A DNA stretch of 11,562 nucleotides from assembly GCA_030620005.1 (NCBI GenBank), contig JAUXAJ010000171.1:1-11562 (forward strand), written 5' to 3'. Shown here in pieces: positions 1 through 5,216 of the stretch (its first letter is position 1; each line of letters opens with the position of its first letter). The notes under the pieces are model-generated. The model had not been told where the DNA came from and did not search any database. It saw only the letters and a list, made by a program, of their open reading frames with translations. Made by a program: the position numbers and the translations under genes. This DNA comes from Promethearchaeota archaeon (GTDB lineage: Archaea; Asgardarchaeota; Lokiarchaeia; Sigynarchaeales; SOKP01).

Positions 1-81
1 GTGTCGATTAAGAATTAACATGTAGTAATGTTATATTTAAAAATTTCGAATTATATTCCATTAATATCATAAAGATTTTAA

Positions 82-400
82 AAGTAATAAAGTATTGAAC
101 TATTAAATTTATTTTTAATATTTTCTCTTCTTTATTCGAAATTGGTTTTCAATATAAAGAAAATATTCAAAATCTTCCTAATAATATAGGAATATCTCTA
201 ACTATAAAAAGGTTTAGATGTTAAACTAATATAAATTTTAAGGAAAATAAAGTATTGAGCAATTAAATCTGTTTTTTATATTTTCACTTTTTTTTTGTTA
301 AATAGGGTTTCAGTTTAATAAAAATTTTCAAATTTATTAGATTAATATACCTTTATCTCTAAAATGGGAAAAGCCTAGATCATATAATCTTAAATTCAAA
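82..400. repeat. degenerate ~160-base direct repeat, two copies
   Basis: The stretch at about 82-240 aligns with about 241-400 at a near-constant offset of 160-161 bases. Anchors include AAAGTATTGA (89-98 and 249-258), TTTTC(T/A)CTT (121 and 281), the GG(T/G)TTTCA region (145 and 305), and ATCTCTA (194 and about 355). A further weak AAAGTATGG at about 400 and a similar AAAATTT...ATTAATAT stretch at 40-69 hint at more, poorer copies. The copies are well diverged, so this is an old duplication. Function is unknown, and A/T richness inflates the apparent similarity. Confidence 0.55.
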
Positions 401-462
401 AAGTATGGTGAAAGTTTTTTATTAAAGCTACGATATTATAACACTTTACAATAACATATACT

Positions 463-470
463 TTTATAAA
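463..470 (+). promoter_or_regulatory. candidate TATA box for the radical SAM gene
   Basis: TTTATAAA lies about 90 bases before the TTG start. That predicts transcription starting near 493-497 and a leader of roughly 65 bases carrying the ribosome-binding site. A second TATA-like stretch (TTTATATC, 506-513) is closer, but would start transcription right at the Shine-Dalgarno sequence. Confidence 0.35.
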
Positions 471-535
471 GAATAAACTCAAATAAAATATTATCAGTAA
501 AATCATTTATATCACTTCACAATATCCGATTTTAT

Positions 536-545
536 AGGAGGAAGG
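536..545 (+). promoter_or_regulatory. strong Shine-Dalgarno, unusually far from the start
   Basis: AGGAGGAAGG at 536-545 is the best ribosome-binding site in the window, but the first usable start (TTG at 561) lies 15-19 bases downstream instead of the usual 5-10. No ATG, GTG or TTG in this frame sits at normal spacing. The only in-frame codons there are ACG (549) and ATA (552). Confidence 0.6.
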
Positions 546-560
546 AAAACGATAAAAAAT

Positions 561-2147
561 TTGTATAACACCTGGAAAAAATTATCCATAGTTAATAAGA
601 TTTTTCAAAGGACAAATTCTCCATGTGTTGTTTTGGTTAATTACAATGGAAAAGTTGATTGTTTTGATCAATTAGTACCAGATTTAGGATTTGCATATTT
701 ATCAACAAGCTTAAGTAGAGCAAATATTGAACATGTATTTTACGATCTGAATCTTTGGAAAAATTCCGAAATACAATTAATTGAAAGTATTAGGCAGAAT
801 AGTCCATACTTTGTCGGAATGAAGTTGCAAAATATTGGAAATGGTCTTTCAGATGTTCTCAAACTTGCTCATAGAATAAAAAAAAAGACTGGAACAAGCC
901 TCATAGCAGGAGGACCCATCGTACGACTTTTTGAAGAAAATTGTTATAAGGTAAAAGAGTTTCATGTTTTCGACGCACTTGTTTATGGTGAAGGAGAAGA
1001 AACAATTATTAAATTATATAAAGCGTTTGAGAATGACAAATATTTTGGTGATGTTCCCAATTTACTTTATATGGAAGACGGTGAAATAAAGAAAACAGAA
1101 TGGAAGTTAGTTGATTTAGACAAATATTCTCCCATTTCTTGGGATGCATTTGAATTGGAAAATTACCTACCAATATTACCTATTAATATGAAAAGAGGAT
1201 GTCAATATGCTTGTAGTTTCTGTTCCCATTCCCATTTATGGGGAAGGAAAGAAATATCAGATAATTTATGTATTACTTCAAATCAAGAATTTAAGAAGCT
1301 AAATATTATCAGAAAGCGTTCTTGGGAAAATATTCGAGAAGAAATTGAGAGAAATTACTATAAATATGGCGTAAATAATCTTTATATCGTGGATTCTACA
1401 CCTAGTAAACGCCTGCTTAATCAATTAGCAAGTTTCACAATAAAAAATAATTTAAACATTAAATGGATTGCTTTTGCGAGATTTGGGCTTTTTAATGAAA
1501 AAGATATGGATAATTTCAAGAAAGGAGGTTTATCAGCACTTTGGTACGGATGGGAATCTGGTGATGTTGAAATTTTAAACCTAATGCATAAAAATATTTC
1601 GATTGAACAGGTAAGAAATACATATTCAATTTTGAAAACTAAGGACATATTTTTTGCTGGAACATTCATAATTGGACATCCTGGAGAGACCAAAAAATCT
1701 GTTGAGAAAACATTTAAATTTATTCAAGAATTACAATTGGATAATTATAGTATTTCCCCATTTCGTCTTACTCCTGGATCGTATATTTCATATAATCCCC
1801 AAGAATATAACATTCGACTCTACCCGAATTGGAAGGAAAAAATATTAAAAGGATACTTACAAGGAAAATCTGAGCTAGAAACTGAATATTATAGTATAGA
1901 TGAAATTACAAATGTAGAATGGTGGAAATTGTTTGAAAAGTATAGTGATTATCAAAATTGGTTTGACATGCGTGTTAGGGAGAATACTGAGATCTCTCAT
2001 TTAATGGCATCCCATCTCGGTATGAAACATTTAGAATTTCTTATGAGTTTTTTAAAAGTTATAGAACAAAAAAATAGCCAGAAATTACATGAATGGTTAG
2101 AAAGATTATGGAATACAAACCATGAAATTCAAAAAGTTCCTACCTGA
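561..2147 (+). CDS. B12-binding-domain radical SAM protein
   Basis: This is a class of radical SAM enzyme with an N-terminal cobalamin-binding-type domain. Residues about 20-160 have the Rossmann-like pattern of that domain (VPDLGFAYLSTSL at 39-51, AGGP at 116-119, YGEGEETI at 142-149), without the DxHxxG cobalt-ligand motif, as in many relatives. The radical SAM core follows. C214, C218 and C221 form CX3CX2C for the 4Fe-4S cluster; GWESGD (330-335) and GTFIIGHPGET (367-377) fit the SAM-binding strands. The remaining C-terminal ~110 residues are unassigned. Family members use SAM, often with cobalamin, for methylation or skeletal rearrangement of lipids, cofactors or peptides; the substrate cannot be told here. 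It is a lone gene. TTG at 561 is chosen because the frame is closed at 498 and no ATG precedes the first strand. It is probably cytosolic. Confidence 0.88.
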   Translation: MYNTWKKLSIVNKIFQRTNSPCVVLVNYNGKVDCFDQLVPDLGFAYLSTSLSRANIEHVFYDLNLWKNSEIQLIESIRQNSPYFVGMKLQNIGNGLSDVLKLAHRIKKKTGTSLIAGGPIVRLFEENCYKVKEFHVFDALVYGEGEETIIKLYKAFENDKYFGDVPNLLYMEDGEIKKTEWKLVDLDKYSPISWDAFELENYLPILPINMKRGCQYACSFCSHSHLWGRKEISDNLCITSNQEFKKLNIIRKRSWENIREEIERNYYKYGVNNLYIVDSTPSKRLLNQLASFTIKNNLNIKWIAFARFGLFNEKDMDNFKKGGLSALWYGWESGDVEILNLMHKNISIEQVRNTYSILKTKDIFFAGTFIIGHPGETKKSVEKTFKFIQELQLDNYSISPFRLTPGSYISYNPQEYNIRLYPNWKEKILKGYLQGKSELETEYYSIDEITNVEWWKLFEKYSDYQNWFDMRVRENTEISHLMASHLGMKHLEFLMSFLKVIEQKNSQKLHEWLERLWNTNHEIQKVPT

Positions 2148-2148
2148 A

Positions 2149-2181
2149 AAATGAATGGAGAAAGCTCATTTCTTATTTTTT
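2149..2181 (+). terminator. possible terminator after the radical SAM gene
   Basis: A 6-bp stem (AAATGA 2149-2154 with TCATTT 2166-2171) directly follows the stop codon and is followed by a T-rich run up to about 2181. The stem is weak. In archaea the T run alone may be the active part. Confidence 0.3.
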
Positions 2182-2312
2182 TAAAGATTTTTAATTCACC
2201 AATTAGTAAATTTTTATTATTAAAAACCAAAGACTTCATTTTTGCTAAAAATCCATCTCAAAATTTAATAAAAGGGTAAAAAATAATTGTTTATCATAAA
2301 AAAAAAAACAAA

Positions 2313-2331
2313 TTGATAGAGTTTTTATCAA
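2313..2331. repeat. short inverted repeat upstream of the TPR gene
   Basis: TTGATA (2313-2318) and TATCAA (2326-2331) form a 6-bp inverted repeat. It lies about 37 bases before the candidate TATA box of the TPR gene. It could be an operator or chance in A/T-rich DNA. Nothing else in the 284-base gap at 2148-2431 looks functional apart from this and the promoter. Confidence 0.2.
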
Positions 2332-2367
2332 ATATCATGCATTTTATATCACGAAAAATACCGTCAC

Positions 2368-2376
2368 CTATAAATA
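2368..2376 (+). promoter_or_regulatory. candidate TATA box for the TPR gene
   Basis: CTATAAATA at 2368-2376 matches an archaeal TATA box. A start of transcription about 25 bases later (about 2397) would give a leader of about 35 bases that contains the GAGGTG ribosome-binding site at 2421-2426. Confidence 0.5.
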
Positions 2377-2431
2377 CTTGTTCGCTATTAGTTTAAAATG
2401 ATAATAAAATTATATTTAACGAGGTGTAATA

Positions 2432-2824
2432 ATGCAATTAAATAAGTTAGAATTAGCAAAGCAAGTTGAGCTTGCAGAAAGGTATTTGAAAGACAAGAAT
2501 GATGCTAAGGCAGCTAAAGTCCTTAAAAAAATCGTTGACGAGGATCCTTCAAACGACGAGGCTTGGCTTTTGTTAGGCATAGCCAAACGGCGTCTAAAAG
2601 AATATGACGATGCGATTGAATGTTTTAAAGTAGCAACAGAATTCAACCCATCAATGGAAGAAGGATGGGGGTTACTTACAGTTACTTATGTTGATCATGG
2701 GAAGATTAAAATGGCGAAAGAAAGTATTGAAAAGGCAGCACAATTGAATCCTCACAATGACAAAATTCAATTTTATCGTGACAATTTAATTGATGTTTAC
2801 AAAAAACACGGTCCTTTCTTTTAA
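2432..2824 (+). CDS. small tetratricopeptide-repeat (TPR) protein
   Basis: The 130-residue product is almost wholly TPR helices. Repeats lie at about 9-42, 43-76 (AWLLLGIAKRRLKEYDDAIE, ending FNPS) and 77-110 (a GWGLLTVTYVDHG helix, ending LNPH), with a short capping helix after them. The Trp/Leu/Gly/Tyr/Ala/Pro positions fit the 34-residue TPR pattern. TPR proteins are protein-protein adaptors; no catalytic domain, signal peptide or membrane segment is visible, so it is probably a cytosolic scaffold or chaperone-like adaptor with an unknown partner. The ATG has a clear GAGGTG Shine-Dalgarno 5 bases upstream and a TATA box, so the start is well supported. It is transcribed alone: the next gene begins 234 bases later behind its own TATA-like box. 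Confidence 0.88.
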   Translation: MQLNKLELAKQVELAERYLKDKNDAKAAKVLKKIVDEDPSNDEAWLLLGIAKRRLKEYDDAIECFKVATEFNPSMEEGWGLLTVTYVDHGKIKMAKESIEKAAQLNPHNDKIQFYRDNLIDVYKKHGPFF

Positions 2825-2979
2825 ACAGCATTAAAATGATTTAATATTCTTGTTGGGAAATTTTCAAATATTTAAAATCAAGTTATCATCATTAGAAATC
2901 ATTTACCAATTTTTTTAAGTAGTAATTATCATTAAATTCCTTTTTTTCAGATTACTAAGTTGAAAATATATTGCTTAAA

Positions 2980-2987
2980 TTTATAAA
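2980..2987 (+). promoter_or_regulatory. candidate TATA box for the 85-residue orphan
   Basis: TTTATAAA at 2980-2987 lies about 75 bases before the ATG at 3059 and predicts transcription from about 3010. The leader contains only weak purine-rich matches (GGTG at 3043-3046, AGGG near 3049) as a ribosome-binding site. Confidence 0.35.
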
Positions 2988-3058
2988 TGTAAGCCATAAT
3001 TACTATGATAACTTAGAAAAAGATATTATTTCTTTTTAAGTCGGTGTTAGGGTATTAA

Positions 3059-3316
3059 ATGAATATTGATCTGGATTTTGGAGAAATCGAGCAGATAGAA
3101 TTTAGACAGGCATTACATTGGTTTGAAGAAGAATTCGACTATATTTTCGGAAATAAGACTCACGGTTTTAATAACCAAGAAATAAAAATAGCGAATCAAC
3201 TCTTGGACAAATTATCTGAAACAATAAATAAATATCACGATGAAAGACTACTCTATAGTATGATTTATACTTTGAATAATATAGAAAAAAAACATCCTGA
3301 ATTTTTTGGAGATTAA
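3059..3316 (+). CDS. small acidic hypothetical protein
   Basis: I do not recognise this 85-residue protein. It is rich in Glu, Asp and aromatic residues near the N-terminus (HWFEEEFDYIF, 20-30) and predicted largely helical from about 40 onward (IKIANQLLDKLSETINKY, then LLYSMIYTLNNIEKK). There is no signal peptide, membrane segment or Cys/His cluster. Coding is supported by an ATG start, a complete frame of normal amino-acid make-up, a TATA-like box upstream and the absence of a competing frame. Its neighbours are an unrelated TPR gene and an IS relic, which say nothing about its job. Confidence 0.6.
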   Translation: MNIDLDFGEIEQIEFRQALHWFEEEFDYIFGNKTHGFNNQEIKIANQLLDKLSETINKYHDERLLYSMIYTLNNIEKKHPEFFGD

Positions 3317-3472
3317 AATTTAATTGAAATTTTTTATTAGATTATGATATTTAATAAAAGATTCATTTGAATACCTTAAAATTGTTGTCGCTTTTTCCCA
3401 TAAGAAATTTCTTCCAGTCTAATAATATATCAATATTTCTGATTTTCATTATAATTTAGAATAAATATTTTT

Positions 3473-3526
3473 CTTGTCTTTTATCTTTTATACAATACTC
3501 TTGTCTTTTATTTTTTATACAATTTA
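3473..3526. repeat. two tandem 27-base repeats next to the IS relic
   Basis: CTTGTCTTTTAT(C/T)TTTTATACAA recurs at 3473-3499 and 3500-3526, with about 23 of 27 positions identical. A third partial TTTATACAATT follows at 3523-3533, directly against the IS right end. On the minus strand the units read TTGTATAAAA..., immediately downstream of the omega-RNA-like hairpin. Confidence 0.65.
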
Positions 3527-3531
3527 TACAA

Positions 3532-3588
3532 TTGAACTACCATAGCCTAAAGGCTATGGATTCCTAATTCATCGACCGTAGTCTTAAC
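3532..3588 (-). mobile_element. right-end relic of an IS200/IS605 (tnpB-type) element
   Basis: Read on the minus strand, the order is: the tail of a tnpB-like frame, a GATGAATTAGGAATCC stretch, a perfect hairpin (stem 3540-3548 with 3551-3559, 9 bp, sequence CCATAGCCT/AGGCTATGG), then TAGTTCAA (3539-3532). Known IS200/IS605 right ends, which are also the 3' end of the tnpB-associated omega (reRNA) guide RNA, have this arrangement: gene end overlapping the scaffold, terminal hairpin, then a GTAGTTCA-type boundary, with flanking DNA acting as guide. No tnpA, no tnpB body and no left end are in the window, so the element is dead or a solo end. I assign it from remembered pattern, not from a search. 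Confidence 0.65.
3547..3588 (-). pseudogene. tnpB: C-terminal fragment of a tnpB-like gene
   Basis: Translating the minus strand from 3588 gives VKTTVDELGIHSL followed by a TAG stop (3549-3547) that sits in the hairpin loop. TnpB-family proteins commonly end in a VDE-type tail of this kind, with the stop codon inside the right-end hairpin. Upstream of about 3588 the frame stays open but loses all resemblance: the conserved zinc ribbon and the last catalytic Asp motif are missing. It is therefore a 13-codon stub, not a functional RNA-guided nuclease. The short length limits certainty. Confidence 0.55.
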
Positions 3589-3601
3589 TGAATAAGGTCT
3601 T

Positions 3602-3946
3602 TTGCGAAAAATGATAAAAAAAAATACTCTGATAAAAGATTGGACTACTATTTTTTTTTTAATGATTCATTTTTTATTTTCATTAGATAACAACAAAATA
3701 AAAAATATCAACTTGGTGATTAAATTCAAGGACAAGGGAATTGATATTGAAAAAATTTATGTCGTTAAAAAGTATTTTACGAGAATTTTTACGGTTTTAT
3801 CTAAAGATGTGAGGGAGGGATTGCACGATTTAAGTCTTTCCAAGGAAGAGAAAAAGCATGTAAAAAAGGAACTCGCGTTTTTGCCAGAACAAAAACAGCT
3901 CGAATATTTGAATGAGTTAAAAAGAAAGCAGAAGTCCATTACTTAA
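3602..3946 (+). CDS. hypothetical protein, charged helical C-terminus
   Basis: I do not recognise this protein of up to 114 residues. The start is uncertain: TTG at 3602, ATG at 3611, ATG at 3662, or TTG/GTG at 3713/3716. None has a good ribosome-binding site. The long form has a short hydrophobic stretch (IFFLMIHFLFSL, 17-28) coded by a T-rich run including ten T in a row at 3651-3660; this may be non-coding or frameshift-prone. The convincing part is residues about 36-110: a likely strand (VIKFKDKGIDIEKIYVV) and then a charged, helical tail (SLSKEEKKHVKKELAFLPEQ). The gene begins only about 14 bases from the tnpB relic, so its original 5' end may have been altered by the insertion. Confidence 0.5.
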   Translation: MRKMIKKNTLIKDWTTIFFLMIHFLFSLDNNKIKNINLVIKFKDKGIDIEKIYVVKKYFTRIFTVLSKDVREGLHDLSLSKEEKKHVKKELAFLPEQKQLEYLNELKRKQKSIT

Positions 3947-4006
3947 CCAATTTCTTCTTTTTAGAAATTAATCATGTTTTTTTAAGCTAAAACCTATTAT
4001 AATATC

Positions 4007-4207
4007 ATGGAATTAAATATTGAAGAAAAATTCATTATCGATAAATTAAAAGAAAACGACGGCAAACTCAGCTATAAAACCTTGCAACAAATGTGCGAAA
4101 ACGAATTTGAGGGCGTTCGATTAATATTAAAGAAATTAAAAGAAAAAGGATTAGTCAATTACGATGGAGTTATTCCAGGTTTTTCTGCTGAAATAACGCT
4201 AACATGA
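4007..4207 (+). CDS. small winged-helix-like protein
   Basis: The 66-residue product fits a minimal winged helix-turn-helix: helix 1 about 5-16, helix 2 about 22-29 (SYKTLQQMCE), recognition-like helix about 32-46 (EFEGVRLILKKLKEKG), then a two-strand wing (LVNYDGVIPGFSAEITL). It could bind DNA or RNA, or serve as a protein-interaction winged helix; no target is evident. No Shine-Dalgarno is seen before the ATG. A T-rich TATA-like stretch (TTTTTTAAG near 3977-3985) lies about 25 bases upstream, so the mRNA may be leaderless. It starts 60 bases after the preceding orphan ends and could share its transcript. Confidence 0.7.
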   Translation: MELNIEEKFIIDKLKENDGKLSYKTLQQMCENEFEGVRLILKKLKEKGLVNYDGVIPGFSAEITLT

Positions 4208-4212
4208 GAACC

Positions 4213-4230
4213 ATTTTCTATTTAGAAAAT
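4213..4230 (+). terminator. perfect hairpin just after the winged-helix gene
   Basis: ATTTTCTA (4213-4220) and TAGAAAAT (4223-4230) are exact reverse complements with a 2-base centre, beginning 6 bases after the stop codon. It may act in 3'-end formation or RNA stability. No long T run follows directly. Confidence 0.4.
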
Positions 4231-4272
4231 CATTTCACTGCTTAACTAAAAATTTAAAACTTTTCTTATCTA

Positions 4273-4280
4273 TTTATATA
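4273..4280 (+). promoter_or_regulatory. candidate TATA box for the dehydrogenase gene
   Basis: TTTATATA at 4273-4280 would start transcription near 4304, giving a leader of about 20 bases before the ATG at 4326. A weak GATGG at 4311-4315 could serve as the ribosome-binding site. Confidence 0.45.
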
Positions 4281-4325
4281 TTATATTTTTATTTAAAACA
4301 CTATTTACAAGATGGAAATATTATA

Positions 4326-5204
4326 ATGCTATTAGAAGGAAAAAATATAGTAATCACGGGTTCTGGAAGAGGTATTGGAAGACATGTGGCAATAGCCTGC
4401 GCAAAAGAAGGCGGCAATATTGGATTAATGTCCAGAACTCTCGAAGAATTGAATGGTACTAAAGAAGAAATTGAAAAATTAGGAACTGGAGTGAAAGTTG
4501 TCTTAAAAATTGCTGATCTATTAAAATATGAGGAAGTTGCTGAAGCTTTTAAAGCTTTTTATGATAAACTTGGTCAACTAAATGGGGTGATTGCTAACGC
4601 GGGAGCATCGGGTCGCTGGGCATCGCACGAGTTTGATTCCGAAAAGTTTGCTCATATTGTTAATGTGAACATAACGGGGGTATTTAATACATTTAAAGCA
4701 GCTTATCCTTATTTAAAAAAAGACGATAAAAAAAATAAAGCGAAATTTCTAATTACAGGAAGCGCTGCTTTCCCTAACGCCATGCCTCAATTTGCTGCTT
4801 ATACCGCGTCTAAATACGGTGTTGTAGGGCTACAACGAGAGTTAGCTTTAGAATATAAACGAGAAAATATAACTTTTAACATGATCTTGCCCACGATGGT
4901 TGATACAATATTGCTACGAGGGAAAAAAGCGGGAGATGGTAGCAAGCCTGATAACATCATGAATCCTTGGGATTTAAACGATTATTTTATATTCTTCATG
5001 TCAGATAACTCTAACAGGGTTAACAATGAATTGATAACTACAACCGACTTTGAAGCAGTTATTAAGCTAATATCTGAAGCACCTGCTGATAAAAAGGATA
5101 ATATTGACGTTTTTAAGGCGTATCTCGAAGAGAAAGCACCAAAAATCTATAATAGCGTCAAGAAACAAGGAAGATTAATAGAATTCTTTTTAAATCGTTC
5201 TTAG
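4326..5204 (+). CDS. short-chain dehydrogenase/reductase (SDR), classical type
   Basis: This is an NAD(P)-dependent oxidoreductase of the classical SDR family. The cofactor motif TGSGRGIG is at 11-18. SR at 36-37 follows the second strand and is compatible with NADP(H). NAG is at 91-93. The catalytic set is N115, S146, Y159 and K163 (YTASK), all intact. The Rossmann core ends near residue 240, where the usual 'vdGG' end is replaced by ITTTDF. A helical tail of about 50 residues follows (EAVIKLISEA to the end), longer than the ~250-residue family norm. Substrate cannot be deduced; such enzymes reduce or oxidise alcohols, sugars, acyl chains or steroid-like molecules. It is cytosolic and has its own promoter. 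It ends 12 bases from the convergent LRR gene, and a T run at 5211-5218 may terminate it. Confidence 0.93.
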   Translation: MLLEGKNIVITGSGRGIGRHVAIACAKEGGNIGLMSRTLEELNGTKEEIEKLGTGVKVVLKIADLLKYEEVAEAFKAFYDKLGQLNGVIANAGASGRWASHEFDSEKFAHIVNVNITGVFNTFKAAYPYLKKDDKKNKAKFLITGSAAFPNAMPQFAAYTASKYGVVGLQRELALEYKRENITFNMILPTMVDTILLRGKKAGDGSKPDNIMNPWDLNDYFIFFMSDNSNRVNNELITTTDFEAVIKLISEAPADKKDNIDVFKAYLEEKAPKIYNSVKKQGRLIEFFLNRS

Positions 5205-5216
5205 TAAACTTTTTTT

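Larger units (their letters stand above)
1..560. other. AT-rich non-coding region before the radical SAM gene
   Basis: No open frame with a credible start and no tRNA-like fold was found in these 560 bases. Two features stand out. One is a decayed direct repeat of about 160 bases (about 82-400). The other is the promoter and ribosome-binding region of the radical SAM gene (about 463-545). The rest is A/T-rich sequence with homopolymer runs. An unrecognised small RNA cannot be excluded. Confidence 0.6.

Noticed and set aside
1421..1693. Open minus-strand frame inside the radical SAM gene.
   Set aside because: It is antisense to a gene with clear motifs, has no ribosome-binding site and no recognisable domain.
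2889..2904. A 16-base sequence TCATTAGAAATCATTT identical to one at 6750-6765.
   Set aside because: In DNA this A/T-rich a rough estimate puts the expected number of such matches in 11.5 kb at a few tenths, and the two contexts differ in orientation relative to genes.
3757..3939. Cys/Phe-rich minus-strand frame opposite the 114-residue orphan, considered as a tnpB zinc-ribbon remnant.
   Set aside because: The cysteines do not make the CPxCG-type pairs of TnpB and the composition is that of an antisense shadow.
2400..4210. Search for CRISPR repeats or a defence island around the small genes and IS relic.
   Set aside because: No regularly spaced identical repeats and no nuclease, helicase or toxin motifs; only the 27-base tandem pair is present.
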